Assembly: GCA_948144175.1 (NCBI GenBank)
Contig: CANXME010002192.1
Coordinates: forward strand, 2,542,001-2,606,000
From: Closterium sp. NIES-65
Taxonomy: Eukaryota > Streptophyta > Zygnematophyceae > Desmidiales > Closteriaceae
DNA: 64,000 nt
Reading direction: 5' to 3'
Shown here: positions 33,301 through 44,268 of the stretch, piece after piece
Numbering within the stretch: position 1 is the first letter of the stretch
Layout: each line of letters starts with the position of its first letter
The notes under the pieces: generated by a model
Told to the model about the DNA's origin: nothing
Databases searched by the model: none
Seen by the model: the letters and a program-made list of their open reading frames with translations, nothing else
Program-made: the position numbers and the translations under genes

Positions 33301-36300
33301 GAGAGAGAGAGGATTAGCCTCTCCCCTTCTACCCTCTGCCCTCTGCTTTCTGCCCTCTGCCATGACTACTTAAGGTCACGGCGGCCTCTCCATCTCTCAT
33401 TCTTTCAGTTAGCGCTGAAAATCTTTCCACTTAAGTCGCAGCACTACTTGCCCCGTCCCGCCTTATAGCCTTCGCCAAACCAGGGGGGGGGGTACGTCCC
33501 ATTGCGATTGGAGAGTCATTGCTTAGGCTGGCGGCTAAGGTGGCGCTCTCAGATCTGCAAGGAGAAACGCGAAATTTTTTCCTACCTCAGCAATTTGGCG
33601 TGGCAGTCCTTGGAGGTGCAGAATTTGTCATCCATGCTGTCCGAGACCTCACCACGGTGCAGCCCTCCAGCCTAGTACTCCAGCTCGACATTGAGAACGC
33701 GTTCAACTCAGTAGAGAGGAGCGCGTTCTTCAACGCACTCATCGGCTCCCCACTAGCTCCCCTAATCCCCTTCACATGCTCTTTCTACGCAGCATCTTCA
33801 CCACTGCTGCTGGACCCATGCTTCAATTCCACGGCACTCACCAGCGGAAGGGGAGTCAGACAGGGGGATCCCCTCGGACCTCTGTTATTCGCAGCGTCTA
33901 TCCAGCAGCACCTCAGGCACGTAGCAACGGAGCACCCCGAAGTCACGGTCCTCGCTTACGCGGACGACATAACCATGATTGGACCCGCGGCGGCGACGCT
34001 GGAAGCGCTCAGGGAGCTCACGCCGCTGCTGGCACGGGACGGTCTCACCTGCAACTTTAGGAAGTCGTCGGCGTGGTCCACCGTGCCGCTAGGAGGGGAC
34101 GTACTCCCCGAGGGCCTTCCCCTCACCCGCGAGGGGGTGCGGGTGTTGGGAAGTCCAGTGGGGTCGCAGAGCTTCTGCTCTGATTTTGTCCGCAGCACCC
34201 TGACGGACGCGGCAGCCCCCTTGGGCTCTCTGGCGTCCATCCACCCACAACACGCCCTCCTGCTACTGTCTCGTTGCATCAGCCGCAGAGTCGGCTACCT
34301 GCTGCGCACTACCCCAGCTGACGTCTTACCGCTCTCGGAATGGCACACATGGTGCGCCGAATTACTGAACACTGCCTTGACCGCCGCCAGCATTCAACCG
34401 CCACGCCGACAAGCCGAGTTCAACTTCCTTCTCCGACAGGCAACTCTCCCAGTAGCCCTAGGCGGACTGGGCCTTACGGACCCCACAACTGAAGCAGCAC
34501 CGGCCTACCTGGCATCTACAACAGAGGCGCTGCGCCTGCTCCGCTCCCTGGACTTACCGGCAACCGCGCCGCTAGGGGCCGACAGCAACGCCCTGCAGCC
34601 GTCTGCAGCGCACTCCGTGACCATCCAGGACATGGAGGGGCGACTGCCACCGCTGGCGCTACAAAACCTACGGGAGGAGCAGCAAACCCCGTCCCAGGAC
34701 CAGCTGCAGCGCGCCCTCTCCCAGGAAGTGCACGCGGCAAAGGCTGACGCCCTAAGAGAGGAGTCACGCGCAATACAGTCAGCCCCCGAGATGGGCCACA
34801 CACTCCGCCTAGTCAGCCTGAGAGGAGAGGGAGCGGGAGCGTGGCTGCAGGCACTACCCTTGATTGACCCCGGACCTCTGCTTCTCACCGGGACAGTTCC
34901 GAGCGGCCCTGGCCTTCCGCATGGGCATCCGACAGAATGTACCAACCGTGTGCGAGTGCGGAGAACTCGTAGCCGACTGCAGCCTACCCAACCACTTACT
35001 CCGCTGCAGCACAGGCCCCAACAGGACGCGCACACACAACCAGCTGGCCTTCGCCATGGCTAAAATGGCGAGGGAGGCGCAGCTGGTGGTATACCTGGAG
35101 AATGCGATGTACTCACCTCCGGATGACCCGAAGAAGGCAGATGTGATTGTACAAGACCCGGACAGTGGAGAGACCTGGATCACAGACACCACGATCACTG
35201 ACCCTGTGCTGCAGAACCGAGACCCTACGGCCCGCAAACCCCCAGGTTGGGCTGCAAGGGAGGCACAGAAGCGGAAGGAGAGGGACTACTACCGACACAC
35301 TGAACACGTGGTGTTCTGCGCCCTGGCCGTCGAGACCTATGGGGCAAACGCGCCCCCCACGACGGCGTTCCTGAAACTGCTGGCCACAGCAGCAGCTAGG
35401 AACCGCTTCAGGGCCAGCCCCTTGGCGAAATCCGCCAAGAAGATGGCCTACCACTTCAGCCAGCGCTGGTCAGTGGCCCTCCAGCGCTCCCAGGCGAACG
35501 CCCTGCACACCAAGGCCAGGGCTGGGATTGAGGCAGCACACCCCCAGATGGCAGCGGACCCCTGGCCGCTGCACCTGGGGGACATCCTCCACACGCTGGA
35601 GGGCTAGAGGGTCACTCAGGGGGGAGGGGAGGGGAAGAGGGGTGAGTTGATGGGCTTATGGGATTGAGGTTATCATGGATAGAACTGCATGTCTGTACCC
35701 CTGCTGAATTAATACAACAGACCATTTGAGAGGGTAGAGAGGGCGGAAGAGGAGCGAGGGAGGGTGGTCGTGTGTGGAGGTCAAAGGAAAGGGGGGCCAT
35801 ACGCATCCCATGGGCGCTCGAAGTTGTTGATGACTCTGGTTGGACTCAAAGGGTGATCGAGGGATAGTGAGGGAGGGCGAGGGGGGGAGGACAGGAAGTT
35901 GGTGAAGGCCATGCCATACATGAGCATTCCATGAGCTCGAAGTTGTAAATCACGTTGGACTCAAAGGGGGAGCGAGGGATAGGGAGGGGAGGGGAGGGGA
36001 GGGAAAGAAGCGAGGGAGCGAGGGCAGCAAGTGGGTGGCTGGCGGCCATACGTACGCATTCCATGAGCTCGAAGTTATAGATGACGTTGGACTCAAAGGG
36101 CGATCGGATGCTCTGCCGCCCAAACTCCAGCGTCCTCAGCGCCGGCCACGCGGGGTCCCAGTCGCCCACCACTGTCACCTGCGAGCCTGGCGTGGAGGGG
36201 TGTGGTGGGGTGTGGAGGGGTGTGGTGGGGTGCGGTGGGGTGTGGTGGGGTGTGGTGAGGCATGGTGGGGTGTGGTGGGGTGTGGTGGGGTGAAACGGCT

Positions 36301-38303
36301 TGCAGCAGGAAGATGGAAGTGAGTTGTGGTGCAGAGCGATGGCGAGGAGATAGGCGACACGAGCATGGGGAGGGAGGGGTGTGATACCAGTCGCCCACCA
36401 CCGTCACCTGCGAGCCTGGCTGTGAGGTGTGGTGGAGATGGGTCAGCATGGGCAAGGAAAGGGGGCTGCTGGGGAGTGGCGGTGGGGTGAAGGAACATAG
36501 GGAACTGAGGGGTCCCATCCCATCCCAGGCGCCCACCACTGTCACCACCGTCCCATCCCATTCTGGCAGTAGGTTGAGGTGGGGTAGGGGTGACTTATGA
36601 TTAATAATTATTATTATTATTATAAAAAAAATCTGTACAGTGATGTGAAGTGAGGGAGGAGGAGAAGAGGAGATGACGAGAATGGGCGGCGCAGCACAGC
36701 CTCTCACTTCTCATCCTCTCACACTCTCCCGCCCCTCCATCCTCACCCCCCTTTTCCACCTGCCGTGCCCGCTCCACAGTCCACGGTCCACCCTCACCCC
36801 CATTCTCCCCCGGCCCCCCGTTCCCCCCTACCCCCTCATCTTCCCACCCCCACCGCTCACCCCAGTCCTCCCCGCTCACCCCCGCTCATCCCTCCTCACC
36901 CCACCGCTCACCCCCGCTTATCCCCCCTCGCCCCTGCTCGCCCCCGCTCGCCCCCGCTCACCCCCGCTCACCCCCGCTCACCCCGCTCACCCCCGCTCAC
37001 CCCCGCTCACCCCTCGCTCACCCCTGCTCACCCCTCGCTCACCCCTGCTCACCCCCGCTCACCCCCGCTCACCCCCGCTCACCCCCGCTCACCCCCGCTC
37101 ACCCCCGCTCACCCCCGCTCACCCCCGCTCCTAGGCCGCGGACGCCCCACGACGCTCCTGAAGTCCACCCGCGGATCCGCCTCCCCGCCCCACCTGCGCG
37201 CATGGCAGACGTGGGGGAAACGGGGGAGGGGGGAGGGGGAGGGAGGAATGAGGAGAGGAGAGACGGGTTGGGGATGCAACGAAGAGAGGGGTCGGCAGAA
37301 GAGGAATGGTGACAAGGTACGAAGCGAGGGGGGTTGGAATGGAATCGAGGGGCTATAGCGACGCGAAAGAATTGGAACAATGGTGGGGAACCGTTTGAGG
37401 CGCCTCAAAAGGAGGCTATAGCGGAAAAATGGTGGGGAAAAGGAATGGAGGGAGGGTGGGGGTGAGGGGGAGGGGAAGGGGAAGGGAGTGAGGGGGAGAG
37501 GGGGGTTGTTGCATTGGAGGGAGATAGCAGCAGACGCCACCGGGAATTCCCAATGCCGCCTTACTTATTCCGCCTTACTTATTCCGCCTTTCGCGTAACC
37601 TGAGTTGACTATGGGAACCACCCATCCTAGGTAACACCTACCCTCGATAACACCTGCTCCAGTGAACGCCTATCCCGAGACTATTCCGCACCTATTCCGC
37701 GCCTAACCCGCGCCTACCCCGCGCCTATCCCGCGCCTACCCCGCGCCTAACCCGCGCCTACCCCGCGCCTAATCCGCGCCTACCCCGTGCAGCACCCGCC
37801 CTATTCGGCAGCGGTGCGAGCCATTGTCGATGACCACGAACGAGTCCTAGGTAACACCTGCCCTGGTTAACACCCATCTTCGGTAACACCGGACTTCAGG
37901 GAAAACCCACCACCCCGGACGGCACCCACCCTATTCGGCAGCGGTGCGAGCCGTTGTCGATGACCACGAACGCGTCGCTTCTGCCCGCGTATTTTGCGCG
38001 ATAATCGCCGCAACGAGCGGGTCGCTCAAGCACCCCGCCTCCCCCTCCTTCCCTGCCTCTTCCCTCGCCGCCTCTTCCTTGTCGACCACCCCGATCGCGG
38101 AAATCGCGGTAGTCGCCTCCGTCATTCCCGCCGCCATCGGCTCCACCATTGCTTCTACGCCCGCGATCGGCGCCGCTCCGCTTCCCTAAATACCGGTCGG
38201 CTCCCCATTCGCCGAACTGCAGCACCACGGACGAGCCGCGGAGGGTTTGCGATCCGTCAGCGGCGTCGGAAAGCGTCGAAGCGCGGGTAGGTACGGGAGT
38301 CAT
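24042..38303 (-). CDS. ARP5: Actin-related protein 5 (INO80 chromatin remodelling subunit)
   Basis: Twelve exons fit the ARP5 family in order: 38303-37930 (VVIDNGSHRCRIG), 37193-~37130 (PRVDFRSVVGRPR), 36178-36056 (VTVVGDWD, SPFESNVIYNFELME), 32195-32045 (FDYAFDRLG, NHPVLLTEAPC), 31533-31422 (FGVDGVFSYR, NCGHSTTHV), 30083-29970 (CRIPVGGWHVTDYLKRLL), 29427-29337 (ITWERAEEMK), 28502-28248 (SWQLPWVAP, KERAGQRLRDMAAAK), 27845-27612 (LLDIPDADLTAEE), 26753-26626 (LREKRRQ), 25895-25100 (NPEAYAAELKARFQ, HRERMKLLTAAAF, DEDWLVYKRMS) and 24641-24042 (IIFEPSLIGLDRAGL, FLFLTGGSSLLPGM, stop). Nearly all joins keep frame with GT-AG ends. ARP5 acts in the nucleus in nucleosome sliding by INO80. Exon 1 and exon 11 carry Gly-rich expansions. 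The exon 2 donor is unclear. Introns hold a LINE, a satellite and many exon decoys. Confidence 0.88.
24930..25060 (-). repeat. Decoy copy of the 3' end of ARP5 exon 11
   Basis: The segment encoding EDWLVYKRMSAKGV and the following Glu run and LEKLRARLQ is present twice (24930-25055 and 25100-25225). The outer copy sits in the intron before exon 12 and could serve as an alternative exon end, since it keeps a CAG|GTGAG donor. Confidence 0.8.
25940..26205 (-). repeat. Two decoy copies of the 5' part of ARP5 exon 11
   Basis: A ~150-bp unit including the acceptor and EAYAAEL..RFQ..QAALEQ coding is present three times (about 25820-25960, 25970-26110, 26120-26200). The innermost is continuous with the rest of exon 11. 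Confidence 0.8.
26340..26600. repeat. Threefold repeat with 30-bp and shorter palindromes
   Basis: CCTCCCTCCTCCCCAGCGCA recurs three times, each copy followed by a different palindromic core: a 30-bp near-palindrome at 26397-26426 centred on GAGAATTCTC, then TTCGAGGCGCCTCAGAA near 26459, then TTTGAGGCACCTCAGAA near 26574. It lies in the ARP5 intron between exons 10 and 11. Confidence 0.8.
27011..27545 (-). repeat. Four decoy copies of the 3' half of ARP5 exon 9
   Basis: Copies at about 27020-27110, 27180-27260, 27310-27400 and 27465-27545 each read QDESVLY..LDIPDADLT-like on the minus strand and keep the donor. The intact exon ends at 27612. Three copies break off at GAGTCGACTC (27258-27267) or TTTGAGTCGATTCGAA (near 27390 and 27534). 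Confidence 0.82.
28050..28192. repeat. Palindrome cluster with direct repeat in ARP5 intron 8
   Basis: TTTTGAGACGTCGCAAAA (28050-28067) and TTGAGGCGCCTCAA (28122-28135). The segment CCATACGTGACTGGCTGGTG at 28079 recurs diverged at 28157, each copy ending near TTGAGACGAA. Confidence 0.8.
28380..28820 (-). repeat. Duplicated 5' part of ARP5 exon 8 flanking TTTTGAGTGGGCTCAAAG
   Basis: 28380-28505 (true exon 8) and 28692-28820 (decoy) are direct repeats encoding SWQLPWVAPV and KERAGQRL. The imperfect palindrome TTTTGAGTGGGCTCAAAG lies between them at 28584-28601. The decoy stops mid-exon at CGTCTAAGAG. Confidence 0.8.
29120..29512. repeat. Exon 7 decoy and short tandem repeats in ARP5
   Basis: A copy of the 3' part of exon 7 (29212-29275; true exon 29337-29427) keeps the donor but loses the acceptor end. 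Next to it are ACAACCRTGC repeats (29130-29195). On the other side lie ~17-bp GTGGCATGACAGAGTGA repeats (29447-29510). Confidence 0.7.
30231..31222. repeat. 23-bp satellite array, ~43 near-identical copies
   Basis: Head-to-tail 23-bp unit containing GTGAATCTGAGTCACGAGCC (then TCT). I saw no variant copies, which implies recent expansion or homogenisation. There are no spacers, so it is not CRISPR. It lies in the ARP5 intron between exons 5 and 6. Confidence 0.95.
31938..31998. repeat. (ACACC)n microsatellite
   Basis: Pentamer repeat in the ARP5 intron between exons 4 and 5. Confidence 0.85.
32327..32595. repeat. 48-bp tandem array built on an 18-bp palindrome (5.6 copies)
   Basis: Five exact-length 48-bp units plus a partial one. 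Each ends in TTTTGAGTCRACTCAAAA (core TCGA in three copies, TCAA in two), followed by GGCGACTCAAAGCACGTGAA. It lies in the ARP5 intron between exons 3 and 4. Confidence 0.95.
32712..32776. repeat. 18-bp palindrome flanked by a 14-bp direct repeat
   Basis: GCAAGAGGGTTGGG at 32712-32725 and 32763-32776 flank TTTTGAGAATTCTCAAAA (32735-32752), a perfect palindrome extended by GGGTG/CACCC arms. Confidence 0.88.
32941..33296. repeat. Two long (AG)n microsatellites
   Basis: GAGAGA tracts at about 32941-33026 and 33217-33296. Between them is mixed sequence. They lie just upstream of the LINE fragment. Confidence 0.95.
33435..35607 (+). mobile_element. 5'-truncated LINE with RT and restriction-like endonuclease, antisense in ARP5 intron
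   Basis: The plus strand encodes a LINE-type reverse transcriptase starting inside the domain (KPGGGVRPIAIGES near 33480), with GVRQGDPLGPLLFA (near 33850) and the catalytic AYADD (33955-33969). A frameshift near 34875 moves to a second frame ending at TAG 35605-35607. That part holds a Cys/His finger (CECG ... NHLLRC) and a restriction-like endonuclease (KADVIV ... TDTTITDP). RT followed by a C-terminal RLE is typical of the R2/NeSL-like LINE groups, which usually insert at specific sites. An in-frame TAA at 33432 marks loss of the N-terminus. No poly(A) tail or target duplication was found. Confidence 0.85.
35815..35975 (-). repeat. Decoy copies of the 3' end of ARP5 exon 3
   Basis: The exon end encoding SPFESNVIYNFELMEC is repeated at about 35925-35970 and, more diverged, 35805-35855. 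A third relative lies at 32868-32935 near the microsatellites. True exon 3 is 36056-36178. Confidence 0.75.
36185..36555. repeat. GTGTGGTGGG repeat and acceptor-side decoys of ARP5 exon 3
   Basis: A GGGGTGTGGT-type repeat spans 36195-36295. Copies of the exon 3 start with acceptor (TCGCCCACCACYGTCACCTG) recur near 36385-36410 and 36525-36550. Confidence 0.75.
36880..37131 (-). repeat. 10-bp array of splice-donor-like words after ARP5 exon 2
   Basis: On the minus strand GGGGGTGAGC repeats about twenty times (strictest at 36950-37131). Every unit contains G|GTGAGC, a good plant 5' splice-site match, and the array abuts exon 2. Confidence 0.85.
37349..37439. repeat. Direct repeat flanking a GCGC-core palindrome
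   Basis: GGCTATAGCG ... AATGGTGGGGAA at 37351-37390 and again at 37414-37438 flank TTTGAGGCGCCTCAAA (37394-37409). It lies in ARP5 intron 1. Confidence 0.8.
37680..37850 (-). repeat. CCGCGCCTA tandem words and decoy end of ARP5 exon 1
   Basis: CCCGCGCCTA-type 12-mers repeat at 37690-37795. CTATTCGGCAGCGGTGCGAG at 37800 duplicates the true exon 1 end at 37930. Confidence 0.75.
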
Positions 38304-40516
38304 ACGGACCGTTCTTTGGCAAGTCTCAGGGCACGGGACTCATACGGACGGCTGAAATCGACTAGTCAACTTTGAAGGTCAGCGACATGTTTCATGGGGT
38401 CGTCCGAATACGGCTCGGTGAGATGCTACACGTTCTACAACGTTCAAATTGGTATATTGATTAGTCGGGATGGGTAAGGGCGGGTCAAAAGAGTACGTCC
38501 GATTGCGGTTCAGAAAGGTTAAGGCTTGATCCAGAGCGGTCTTTTTCTAACACGAGATGGTTGGGTAGGGTTTTCTGCGAAAACGTGCTAAGTTTGACCC
38601 GCCCTAATGAGCAAACGTGAGCACATTGGACGCACCCAGCCAGCAGCAGTAGTATATAAATGGAAGTGCGCTATAGTGGTTTCTGTAATCCGATAAGGAG
38701 CAACTCAGTTGGTGTTGAAGTGACATAATGACTTTGGGGAGAATTCTTGGTGACGCACTTGGGGAGAATCTTTTCAAGGCAGCAGTTTTGGAACACTCGG
38801 AGTTACTGCTGCTGATGCTTATATTGTAAAGTTGATTTCATCCTAAAAAACACGGTATTCTTTCTGTACAAACCAGGTGTGGAATGGATCTAATAAACGG
38901 ATAATGAAGCTGTTCGTAAGGACCTTTGCTCTTGCACACACGAAAGGTCAAATCGCCTTGGGACCAGTCGAGGGGCCGTCCCTTTTGTCAGGAAAAGAAC
39001 AAAAGATTCGACAGACCAGTACACGTAATGCTCGTTTACAGAAAAAATGAGGAATAATCAACTGCATGCTCGCTTCTTTCACAGAGAAACACAGGGTTCG
39101 CCCCGCTCGATAGAATGTGCTTAACAACATCGCTTAAAACGGTTGAGACGAGACAGCAGTAAAAACCAACCACAAAAAAAGAAGAGCACAGACAGTCGCA
39201 TCGCATCGCAGACACAAAGTATTTCATACAGGCAAACACATGCTTGTTTACAGTCAAGCCATTGCAGTGACGATGTTATGGTGTGTTCCAGCCACTTCAA
39301 ACTTCAAGTTCTATGTGAATGTATACGTACAGCGTGTACTAGCTCTCAAGAATTCAAGCATCACAGCGGTATGGCTACGGCAACTGTACTTGTTCACCGT
39401 GATATCATTGGTGTTTGCAGTTGAATCTCTTTGACATTATGCTGAAAGCGTGGATGAATGGATCTTTTAGGCAAGGGGACTGCAAGTGACCCGAAGCAGT
39501 TCCTCCTGCGGAGGTCGCAGTGGAAGAAACACAATGGATTAAGCTAAATATTTGAGCACACACACAGAGTATCTCGCGGTCCAGAGTACTTGCTGATATG
39601 CACAGAGTACAAGTTTATTGAAGCCCTGTAAATTAGGAAGAATGTCCTGGTATCGACCGGGTTATTTGGCATGAAATCGTTTCATGAAATCCGTCCGTTT
39701 CCCGTGCGGGACAAGTTCACGTGCAGCCAAATTTAATGCAGCCCGCGTGTCCACTCGTTACCAGCCGCCGTTCAATCCCACCACCAACCACGCCCTCACA
39801 CGCTCCATATCTTTCCTGGCGGTGTGTCTTGGGCCGCGATGCACACTCCTCTTGAAACGAAGATGTGTCTGCCCGAACAGTTCAGTTCAAATCAGGGAGA
39901 TTGGGCTGCCACCCAACTGTCCACAGTGGCTGCCCTGCCCACCCGTGTCCAGAAAAAAATCGAAGCTGGCATGGTTCTGATTGGGTCCGCCGACTCCTGC
40001 CACTTGCTCTCGCATCGACCAAGGCAATCCGCTCCGATTTTAGCCGGAGCTACTGTACAAAGAGCACCGCGCACAACATGAGCGCGAGCTGGCGCAAATC
40101 CCTTGCCTGGTGCGGACGCAACCCATGATCCACACTGCACTGCAGAAAGGTCCCGCCAAGGTCCTCCCTCCACCGCGGAACTCCATCCGCCTCAACGACC
40201 AGACTTCCCCCTCCTCTTCCCCCTCCACCCCCTTCGCTTGCCTCCCCTCCCCTCCCCTCCCCTCCCCTTCCTCCCACATCCAAGCCAACACATCGAGTTT
40301 TGCCAACGCTTCATCCTCTTGACGATCTTGCTTGGCTGAATCAATTTGTTTGTTACCGTTCCGAGTTTTCTCACCAAGCTTGCTTGTCCAGTTTCGTTTC
40401 TAGGCTTTTTTCACCCAAGGGTTTGTCAGATTGGAGCACCTAAACTCGAGCCGCGCAGAGTCAATCCCTGTGAGCTAAGGCTTAGCTTCTCGCACTCCCT
40501 TGGGTATTTCCTCATA
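38304..40516. other. Divergent intergenic region between ARP5 and bHLH gene A
   Basis: Should contain both promoters. AGTATATAAATGG at 38650-38662 looks TATA-like on the plus strand but is not tied to a gene. C/T-rich tract at 40200-40280 just upstream of gene A. No further gene recognised. Confidence 0.45.
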
Positions 40517-41905
40517 ATGGTTGACCTCGTAGGGCGTTTTCAGAGTGATCTAGGCGCCGCGGGTCCGAGCTTGACTCTCGGGCCACCGGGGCGCTGGCTC
40601 GAGCAATCCCATGTTACAGAATTGGAACTTGGCAAACGCAAGGCTCGAGAAGTGCCGTCGCCGTCGAAATCTCGACCCCAGGAAACAACATCGTCGGAAG
40701 AGTGAGTCCCGTGAAGCGGCAATTGTGGCTCCAAGCCGCTGAGACTCTACCGATCCATCCTTAAGTTCCGCCGCCCGTTTCGTCCCTAACGTCGAAATTA
40801 CTTTTGCCTGTGCGCAGTGTGAGACTTATGAGTCCGATGATCAAGAGCCCTGACTCTTCGAGACCTGCTCGGAAAAGGTGTGAACTCGTCGAGATTCTCT
40901 AACAGTTCTGTGCATTTTCTAGGGTTGCGCTTTTAAAGGGGCGCGGCGGCGGAATGATTGCTTACGACTCGGAGTGCGTGTCGTGTTTTTTCACAGATCG
41001 CGTGATGATCTGGAAGAAGCGGGGCTCAGCAAAGCACAACGAGAAAAATTGCGTCGCGACCGACTTAATGACAGGTACAAGCCATGACGCGATTGACGCT
41101 CGGAATAGCTTTATAAGTCTCACGGGTACTTGCACTTGCGTCGCGCCTTTAACGTGTATTGATTATATCTGCGGTTTTGTGTCGTCGAAGTTGTTTATTT
41201 ATTCATTTATGTTATTTCCTTATTTTTTCCTCCCCCTTTTCAGGTTTCTTGAGCTGGGCCGAGAGCTGGATCCTACCACGACCCCGCGGACGGACAAGGG
41301 CATAATTTTAAACAACGCCGTTCGTGTGCTCACTGGTCTCAAGGCGGAGGCTGCTGCTCTCAAGCAGGGGACATGGCAGCTCCAGGAGCAGATCAAGGAG
41401 CTCAAGGTGAGAAAAAACCGGCTTGTTAGGTATTTTACTTAACTGAAGACAAACTGAAGATCCTCTTTGTTTCGATTATATGTTTGTTTGCTTTTTTTTC
41501 TGCTTTTTTTTCTCTTCTGAATCTCCATTGCCATCGGTTTTGTACGTTGTCTGATACAACCATCTTTATTCTCCCTTCTTTCAGGCTGAGAAGTCGGAAC
41601 TTCGGGACGAGAAGGCCCGCCTCAAGGCGCAGCGGGAATGCCTTCAATTGCAACTTCAAGCGTTGCCACTTCCTACGCCGGATCGGTTTTCGTCTCCGGC
41701 TGCTGCAGCTGCAGCAGCTGCCGCAGCTCTCGCTGCACTTCAGGCTGCAGCAGCTGGGCCCATGTCCAACCATTTCGCTCTGAAGCCTCCAGCGTCCATA
41801 CCTGCTGATGCAGCACTGGGTGCGCCTGGTTCTGCATGGCAGTGGCTTCAGTCGGCGTCTGGGGATGTTAAGAGAGACCAGATCCTTAGGGCTCCAGTGG
41901 CATGA
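40517..41905 (+). CDS. bHLH transcription factor, ILR3-like (subgroup IVc), gene A
   Basis: Five exons with GT-AG borders: 40517-40701, 40818-40877, 40997-41074, 41244-41406, 41585-41905. Joined, the frame stays open. The DNA-binding basic region reads KAQREKLRRDRLNDRF, with the Arg pattern of E-box binders. It is followed by helix-loop-helix (ELDPTTTPRTDKGIILNNAV), then a heptad-rich leucine-zipper extension (ELKAEKSELRDEKARLKAQ). The C-terminus DQILRAPVA resembles the conserved ending of plant IVc proteins (ILR3, bHLH104, bHLH115), which regulate iron deficiency in land plants. That function here is inference. It has an Ala-rich run after the zipper. Gene B at 44269-45396 is a paralogue with the same exon phases. 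Confidence 0.88.
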
Positions 41906-44268
41906 CTGCACCGGCTCACCTTTTTCCGTCCCCTTAAGTTGTGGGATGGTTGCTTACTAGCCTTGGAAGGCATGATGGCAAGGCATTTATAGTTCTGTAT
42001 AGTGTTCTTTTTGGGGTGTGGGGTGGGAAGGGGGGAGAGTAGTATGCATAGAATTTACGTTTTATTTTGCAGGTGGGAGGGAGTTTTCGAGCAGCAACCA
42101 GCTACTGGTTGAGCTTGATACAACCTTTGCCTGGGGGCAGGGGGGTGAGAGGACGATTACTGGAGATATTGTTTGTCGTCCTCTTAATGAAAATCCAAAC
42201 ATCTATTTGCAGCTTTTTTATGTCACATATGTTCCCTTAATGCTTTGTCACAACTCTTGAAGAGGAGTGGCTGATAAGTTGGTGGGATGACAAGGGGTGG
42301 CAGAGTGGCTGGCACCACTTCCAGTCAGCAGGGTTTTGAGCAAACGTTCAACTCACTTTGATCAGATACAGTTAATTTGGGGAAAGGCAGAAGGAAGATG
42401 ATATTAGTTCCGCGGCAGAAGGGAGTGGGGGGCCAGGGGGTTGCCGAAGAGGAGGGGAAACTGGAGGCATTCTATCGGTCCCACAACCCAAATTCCCAAT
42501 TTGAAACAGCTGCCTTGACGCGCATGGGGTTTGTCTGCGCTTGTTTGGCCGCTGTGCTACAGTAAGCGCAAGAGAGGAACCCTCTGGTCAGCCCGATTTT
42601 TGCACGTGGAGCTGCTTCGAACCGTGGAAGGTGGCGATAAGGTTTGTCGAAATCATCCAATCAACGCGCTTCAGGGGTTCGCTTTCATGAGCTCCCTGGA
42701 CCAATTCCATGAGAAGGGGGCGTGGCATGGGATGCCGACGGCGTGTCCGCCTGACACGCGTGCCCCTCACATCTGAAGCCACTCCGCCAACCGCCATCGC
42801 GTGCCAGGGATGGTCGGACGACGTTCACGACGTTCGCGAACAGATGGATCACTCCGAACATTTCCAATTAAAATCGCTCTCAACCAATCAAAAGGTACGA
42901 TGAGTTGAAGGGCCGCGCCGCTGCATGGCTCTGTATTTGTTCCTCATTTCAAGCAGGATCCACCCACACGTCAACACCCGGATCCGCGTAAGTAACCAGT
43001 CGCTTCACACGCTCCCGCACCAACGAATCCATTTTTGCCTGATTGTGCGCCCATGTTCCGGTCCGGACCGGAGGTATGGTCGTGGTGGGAGATGGAAGCC
43101 TCAGAACAGACCACAGGCACACGTGCACCAAGGGCGTTCCTGGTCTGGGAACAGAGCTCTCGGTATCAGGGTAAACATCCTGATTCTCAGGTACATTACG
43201 TATGTTTTTCCAGTGAATCCTGATTCATCAGGATTGCGTTAAATATTTCCGGATCATTTCCGGATGATTTGGCCGAGCATTCGGGTCTTTCAGTATTGTT
43301 TCGATAACCATACTGAGTTATTAGCTCGGTACTAGTTTCTGTGTGGGGATGTCGAATGCAATCAGATATGATGTAAGTGTTAGGTTTGTTAGTCCCTGCC
43401 CATCTGACTTGGGCGTTTAAGAGCCTCTTGCGCCTAAGGTGATGAACCGCTGATGTGCGTTTTCGGATTTTGGGAAAAACACATGGACGAGGAAGGGAAA
43501 CTTTCGAGGGATTGCTGATTCTTCAGGGTCTTTTCTCAGGGGAGCCCGGAGCCTTCCGTGCTTTCAAAAACGAAAAATTTGCCCTGTCTGGGAACCAGCG
43601 CAAGTCGAACACATGTGCTCTGGTAGAGACGCTCATCCAACCACACCACGTTTGGCTTGGTGTTGCCCGTCCCTTGGCTTGGGCGCAACCATGGTGCTGC
43701 TGTGGTATGGTTTCCAAGCGACCGCGTGCGGCTCGACCGTTGTTTTGTGGCCCCGAACCACAGCAATACGATGGACGATAACCTTCCCACTGTTGCACCC
43801 CGAACTCCCAACTCCCAACTCTCCCAACCCCCACGGCATAGGTAATCCCTCCCTCTGAACACCAGGAAGTAGAAGGAATCTATTGCTAGTCGGAGACTTG
43901 ATCAGTATTTTGGACGCTCGACTGTCGGAGACTTGCGATCAGTAGCTCCCTCCTCTCCTTCCTAGAGGGAAGTCCCCAACCGCAGTATCATTTAGCCTCT
44001 TCCTGATTTACTGAAAGCCGGTTCTCCCATTCCTGTCTTCAACGTCCCGCAATGGATTCGTCTCGTTCACTGGGACTAGAAGCAGACTGTGCGCTCTCGC
44101 TTGGTCCCATGTGGCTATCCCAGGACAGTCTTGAGAGAAGGTCAGCATATACGCAGTCATGATGTCCAGATAATCTGGTCCAGTTCGGCCTTGTTTTGAT
44201 GCATGTGACTTCAAATGATTCACTATCATCTTTTCCTCCTGCGTTATTCGTCCCCGTTGCCTCGGCAG
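41906..44268. other. Region between bHLH genes A and B
   Basis: Contains the 3' flank of A and must contain the promoter and first exon of B, which I could not place. Short self-complementary words (CCTGATTCATCAGG at 43218-43231, TTTCCGGATCATTTCCGGAT at 43247) and a repeat of GTCGGAGACTTG (43890 and 43924) are seen. Confidence 0.4.

Noticed and set aside
36673-37358. Pro/Thr/His-rich plus-strand frames
   Set aside because: Antisense of the splice-donor-like decamer array in ARP5.
38304-40516. Possible small genes between ARP5 and bHLH A
   Set aside because: Frames are short, without recognisable motifs or splice-consistent extension.
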